DNA of 42,132 bases from Bryobacterales bacterium (GTDB lineage: Bacteria > Acidobacteriota > Terriglobia > Bryobacterales > Bryobacteraceae), in the NCBI GenBank assembly GCA_003136575.1, contig PLEX01000143.1, positions 4,631 to 46,762 on the forward strand, in the 5' to 3' direction. A program made the translations under genes and the position numbers. The notes beneath the pieces were generated by a model. That model worked only from the letters and a program-made list of their open reading frames with translations. It was not told the origin of the DNA and ran no database searches. Of the stretch, positions 39,020-42,132 are shown one piece after another (position 1 is the first letter of the stretch; each line of letters begins with the position of its first letter).

Positions 39020-41569
39020 GTGAGTGCCACGACAAAACAGTTGCTGTTTCTTATCGCCGCTGCCCGCGTCCTTTCTGCGCAGCCTCCAAATCCCGTGCGC
39101 ACATTCATCTCCGCAAACTGCGCTCCATGCCATAACGCGAATCTGAGGAGCGGCGATCTCGATCTGACCATTCTGCCCTTCGATGTGAGCAACGCCGCCA
39201 ATTTTGCAACCTGGGCGAGGATTCACGATCGCGTTCGCGATGGCGAAATGCCGCCCGTGAAAACGGCCACACTGACTCCCGCCGCACGCGCGTCGTTTCT
39301 GACCGCGCTTGCAACTCCGCTGATTGCCGCCGATCGTGCGCGTTACGCCGCGCAGGGCCGCGCGACACTGCGGCGCATGAATCGATACGAGTACGAAAAC
39401 ACCTTGCGGGATCTTCTGGGCGCGCCGTGGCTGCAGATACGCGAACTGCTGCCGGAAGACGGCGAGGCATGGCATTACAACAAGTCGGGCGAGGCGCTCG
39501 ACGTGTCGCACGTCCACATGAATCAGTATCTTTCCGCCGCGGAGTATGCGTTGCGCGAAGTTCTTCCCAACACCACCAGCAAGCCTGAGACGGTAACGAA
39601 GCGATATTACGCCCGCGACCAGAACTCGATGATCGGCAAGGTGGATTTTCCGAACACGCCTGAGCGCAACATGTTCCCGGTCGTCGGCGATGCCGCCGAC
39701 ATGGGAGTGCTGAAGAAGACGGGCCCCAGGACCGCCGGTCCCGACCATCCCGAGATCAGGGAGCAGGAGGGCCTGGGGGTCGTCGCCAGCACTTACGAGC
39801 CGCTCGAAATGCGTTTCAATCAGTTCAAGGCACCCGTTTCGGGGCGGTATAAGCTGCGCCTGAAAGCCCATACTATGTGGGTGGGACCGCAGAAGGGCGC
39901 GCGATGGTGGAAGCCCGATCCGGAGCAGATTTCCGCCGGCCGCACCCAGGAGCCGGTCACTCTGTACTCCGAGGTTCCGCCGCGCGAGATGCGTCGGCTG
40001 GGCAGTTTCGATGTGCGCCCGGAGCCGACGGTGAACGAAATCGAGGTGTACCTCCTCAAAGGGGAATCGGTTCGCCCCGATGCCGTCCGGTTCTTCCGCT
40101 CTCGGCCCCCTGGTACCTGGCGGAATCCGCTGGCCACGGAGGAGGGTCAGCCCGGTGTGGTGTTCAACTGGCTCGAAGTGGAAGGTCCGGTGGTGGATCA
40201 GTGGCCCACGCCGGGGAATCGACTGCTCTTCGGCGATCTTCCTTACACCGTGAGTGCGAAGAGCATCGCGGAGTTCCAGACGAACGACGCGGCGGCCGAC
40301 AGCAGGCGGTTGTTGAAGAGTTTCCTCGAGCGGGCGTATCGGCATCGGGTTCCCGAGGCCGACGTGGAACGGTTTGCGGGACTGGCGACGAAGTCGATGG
40401 CGTCGGGATATTCGTTCACCGACGCGATGATCGCCGCTTACACGGCGGTCTTGTGCTCGCCGGCGTTCGTGACGCTCGAAGAGAAGCCGGGCCGCTTCGG
40501 CGACTACGCAATGGCTTCACGCCTATCGTATTTTCTCTGGAATTCTGAACCCGATGAGACGCTCCGCCAACTCGCGGCGAAGAATCAGCTACAGGATTCC
40601 GCGGTGCTGCGCGAGCAAACCAAACGAATGCTGGACGACCCGAAGTCGCAGCGATTCGTTCAGGCCTTCCTCGATTACTGGCTGGACTTGCGCAAGATCA
40701 ACAACACGTCGCCCGATACGCTGCTTTACCCGGAATATTATCTCGACGATTTCTTCGTGGAATCGGCCGGCGACGAGACGCGGGCTTTTTTCACGGAATT
40801 GATGCGGAAGAATCTGCCGGCGAGAAATATCGTTTCATCGGACTTCGCGATGCTGAATGAGCGTCTGGGGGCGCTCTTCGGCATTCCCGGCATTGCGGGC
40901 GCGGCCATTCGCCGTGTGGAGCTTCCGGCTGACTCGCCCCGCGGAGGCATCCTGACTCAGGCCAGCGTCCTGAAGGTCACCGCGAACGGCACCACGACTT
41001 CTCCGGTGCTGCGCGGCGTCTGGATCAACGAGCGTATTCTTGGCAAGCCCGTGCCGCCCCGGCCGGCTAACGTTCCGGCGGTGGATACGGATACGCGCGG
41101 CGCGACGACGATTCGCGAACAACTGGCGAAGCATCGCAGCCAGCCGGTGTGCAATTCGTGCCACGCGCTGATCGATCCGGCCGGTTTTGCGCTGGAGAGT
41201 TTCGACGTAGTCGGAGGCTATCGAGACCGATACCGGGCGCTGGGCGACGCGCCGAAGGAGTTCGGATTCGGCAAGGGCGGACAGCCTTACGAATTTCACT
41301 TTGCGCTGCCGGTGGACGCTTCGGGTACGCTGCCCGACGGCCGGACGTTCGCCGACGTTCGCGAACTGAAGCGGCTGCTGCTGGCGGATGAGCGCCAGAT
41401 TGCGCGGAACCTGGCTTCGCAGCTGATTACTTACGCGACGGGCGCGCCGGTGCGCTTTGGCGATCGGCCGCAACTGGAGACGGTATTGGACAAAGCGTCA
41501 GCGAGCGGGTATGGGGTGAAGTCCATCGTTCAGGCGATCATCCAGAGCGATTTGTTCCGGTCGAAGTAA
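39020..41569 (+). CDS. Exported diheme DUF1587-DUF1592-DUF1595-DUF1588-DUF1585 protein
   Basis: The 849-residue product starts at a GTG with AAGGGAG 8 bases upstream; the longer frame from 38867 reads through the intron relic and is rejected. A signal peptide is followed by a cytochrome c motif Cys34-Ala-Pro-Cys-His38. Then come DUF1587 ([20 protein letters not shown]), a carbohydrate-binding-like middle, DUF1595 ([20 protein letters not shown]), DUF1592 ([17 protein letters not shown]), DUF1588 ([20 protein letters not shown]) with a second CxxCH at Cys711-His715, and DUF1585 ([20 protein letters not shown]). This whole architecture is characteristic of Planctomycetes/Acidobacteriota and usually neighbours a DUF1552 gene, as it does here (44 bp downstream). 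Biochemical role unknown; an extracytoplasmic electron-transfer or sugar-oxidising complex is the usual guess. Confidence 0.9.
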   Translation: MSATTKQLLFLIAAARVLSAQPPNPVRTFISANCAPCHNANLRSGDLDLTILPFDVSNAANFATWARIHDRVRDGEMPPVKTATLTPAARASFLTALATPLIAADRARYAAQGRATLRRMNRYEYENTLRDLLGAPWLQIRELLPEDGEAWHYNKSGEALDVSHVHMNQYLSAAEYALREVLPNTTSKPETVTKRYYARDQNSMIGKVDFPNTPERNMFPVVGDAADMGVLKKTGPRTAGPDHPEIREQEGLGVVASTYEPLEMRFNQFKAPVSGRYKLRLKAHTMWVGPQKGARWWKPDPEQISAGRTQEPVTLYSEVPPREMRRLGSFDVRPEPTVNEIEVYLLKGESVRPDAVRFFRSRPPGTWRNPLATEEGQPGVVFNWLEVEGPVVDQWPTPGNRLLFGDLPYTVSAKSIAEFQTNDAAADSRRLLKSFLERAYRHRVPEADVERFAGLATKSMASGYSFTDAMIAAYTAVLCSPAFVTLEEKPGRFGDYAMASRLSYFLWNSEPDETLRQLAAKNQLQDSAVLREQTKRMLDDPKSQRFVQAFLDYWLDLRKINNTSPDTLLYPEYYLDDFFVESAGDETRAFFTELMRKNLPARNIVSSDFAMLNERLGALFGIPGIAGAAIRRVELPADSPRGGILTQASVLKVTANGTTTSPVLRGVWINERILGKPVPPRPANVPAVDTDTRGATTIREQLAKHRSQPVCNSCHALIDPAGFALESFDVVGGYRDRYRALGDAPKEFGFGKGGQPYEFHFALPVDASGTLPDGRTFADVRELKRLLLADERQIARNLASQLITYATGAPVRFGDRPQLETVLDKASASGYGVKSIVQAIIQSDLFRSK

Positions 41570-41613
41570 CCGAAAAGTGAGATAATGGGGACCAGTTTCG
41601 GGAGCATAAAACG

Positions 41614-42132
41614 ATGCCAAACGCCTTAACACAGAATTCGCTTTCACGCCGTCATCTCCTGCGCGGGGCGGGAGTCGCTCTCGCGCTTCCGCTGCTGGAG
41701 GCGATGAACCCGGCGTTCGCACGCGCCTCCGCCACTCCGGTTCCGCGCCGTTTCTTCGGCATCTGTAACAACCTCGGCCTGTTGCCCGATAAGTTTTTCC
41801 CCGCGCAGGATTCCGCTGGCTCGGGTTATAAGCTCTCACCATATCTGGAACATCTTTCGAGTCATTGCGACGATTTCACCGTGTTCTCGGGTGTTATGCA
41901 CCCGGACGTGGACGCCGGGCATCCGGCGGACAACTGCTTCCTGACCGCCGCTCCCCATCCGGGCAACGGCGGTTTTCGCAACACGATTTCGCTCGACCAA
42001 TATGCGGCCGAGCGCCTGGGGAATCAGACGCGGTTTCCGTCGCTGACCTTGGGTGTGAACGTTTCGCAGGGGCAGCGCAGCCTTTCCTGGACGCGCGGAG
42101 GCGTGCTGATTCCATCGGAAGAGAAGGCCTCC
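41614..42132 (+). CDS. DUF1552 protein, 5' part; runs off the window
   Basis: The first 173 codons are present and open to the right edge. The N-terminus [20 protein letters not shown] is a twin-arginine-type signal, so the protein is probably exported folded. The mature start [35 protein letters not shown] and [20 protein letters not shown] follow the DUF1552 family (HXXSHH-type). GGGAG lies 9 bases before the ATG. A GATAAT -10-like hexamer (41581-41586) and a CCGAAA/TTTCGG inverted repeat (41570-41575 and 41596-41601) that reaches the ribosome site lie in the 44-bp gap, so it may have its own promoter in addition to cotranscription with the DUF1592 gene. Confidence 0.88.
   Translation, partial: MPNALTQNSLSRRHLLRGAGVALALPLLEAMNPAFARASATPVPRRFFGICNNLGLLPDKFFPAQDSAGSGYKLSPYLEHLSSHCDDFTVFSGVMHPDVDAGHPADNCFLTAAPHPGNGGFRNTISLDQYAAERLGNQTRFPSLTLGVNVSQGQRSLSWTRGGVLIPSEEKAS

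Noticed and set aside
1-42132. CRISPR arrays, tRNA or rRNA genes, riboswitches, prophage or insertion sequence ends
   Set aside because: I scanned by eye for regular repeats, tRNA-like CCA ends and T-loops, and terminal inverted repeats with transposases, and found none; faint cases would need dedicated software.

Overview
The window looks like chromosomal DNA of a soil Acidobacteriota member, most likely of the Bryobacterales/Solibacter type. The grounds are high GC, a decayed member of the TIGR03435 soil-associated family, planctomycete-type cytochrome genes (PSCyt1/DUF1549/DUF1553 and DUF1587-to-DUF1585) paired with DUF1501/DUF1552 genes, many exported carbohydrate-active hydrolases, and start codons that often lack a Shine-Dalgarno site but have a -10-like hexamer a few bases upstream. 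No tRNA, rRNA, CRISPR array, prophage or intact insertion sequence was seen.

Layout. 1-1787: the end of an aerobic CO dehydrogenase (cox) operon (coxM tail, coxG), then glutaryl-CoA dehydrogenase. 2001-3605: an ankyrin protein with an in-frame amber stop near its end. 3607-8305: an exported feruloyl-esterase-like hydrolase, PPK2 polyphosphate kinase, a small His-rich protein, an inositol-monophosphatase-family enzyme, an unknown protein and a predicted beta-barrel outer-membrane protein. 8501-9127: the TIGR03435 pseudogene. 9133-13324 (minus): NUDIX hydrolase, tandem universal stress protein, then an ADP-forming acyl-CoA synthetase/GNAT fusion. 13374-18810: L,D-transpeptidase, exported esterase, acetate kinase, GH16 glucanase and a coupled unknown protein. 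18830-20138: a zinc-ribbon membrane protein and a DUF433/DUF5615 toxin-antitoxin pair with a frameshifted toxin. 20254-23538: sulfate activation (cysD, cysNC) and an OsmC-like protein. 23592-24528: ECF sigma factor and zinc anti-sigma factor. 24568-25767: exported serine beta-lactamase-fold hydrolase. 25933-26242: remains of a ParDE-like module. 26354-31385: a three-gene operon (diheme PSCyt1-DUF1549-DUF1553 protein, DUF1501, Tat-exported beta-propeller). 31498-33962: antitoxin relic, SixA and exopolyphosphatase. 33959-37392: YfhO-like membrane protein and exported ThuA-like protein. 37571-38990: NTF2-fold relic, a conserved exported protein and a group II intron maturase relic. 39020-42132: diheme DUF1587/1592/1595/1588/1585 protein and the start of a DUF1552 gene.

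Themes. (1) Two separate sets each combine a secreted protein with two CxxCH heme motifs and a twin-arginine-type partner (DUF1501 or DUF1552); this is the best candidate for an uncharacterised envelope system here. (2) A universal stress protein gene sits 38 bp upstream of a PatZ/Pat-like acetyltransferase fusion, suggesting an enzyme-substrate pair. (3) Decayed genes are frequent: three toxin-antitoxin loci are all broken, and there are an ankyrin amber stop, a TIGR03435 deletion, an NTF2 relic, a group II intron maturase relic and an unidentified relic. Either this region is eroding or the assembly contains errors. (4) Several exported proteins carry Gly/Arg-rich low-complexity segments.

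All calls come from reading the sequence and translations by eye. Family names rest on remembered motifs, not on searches.
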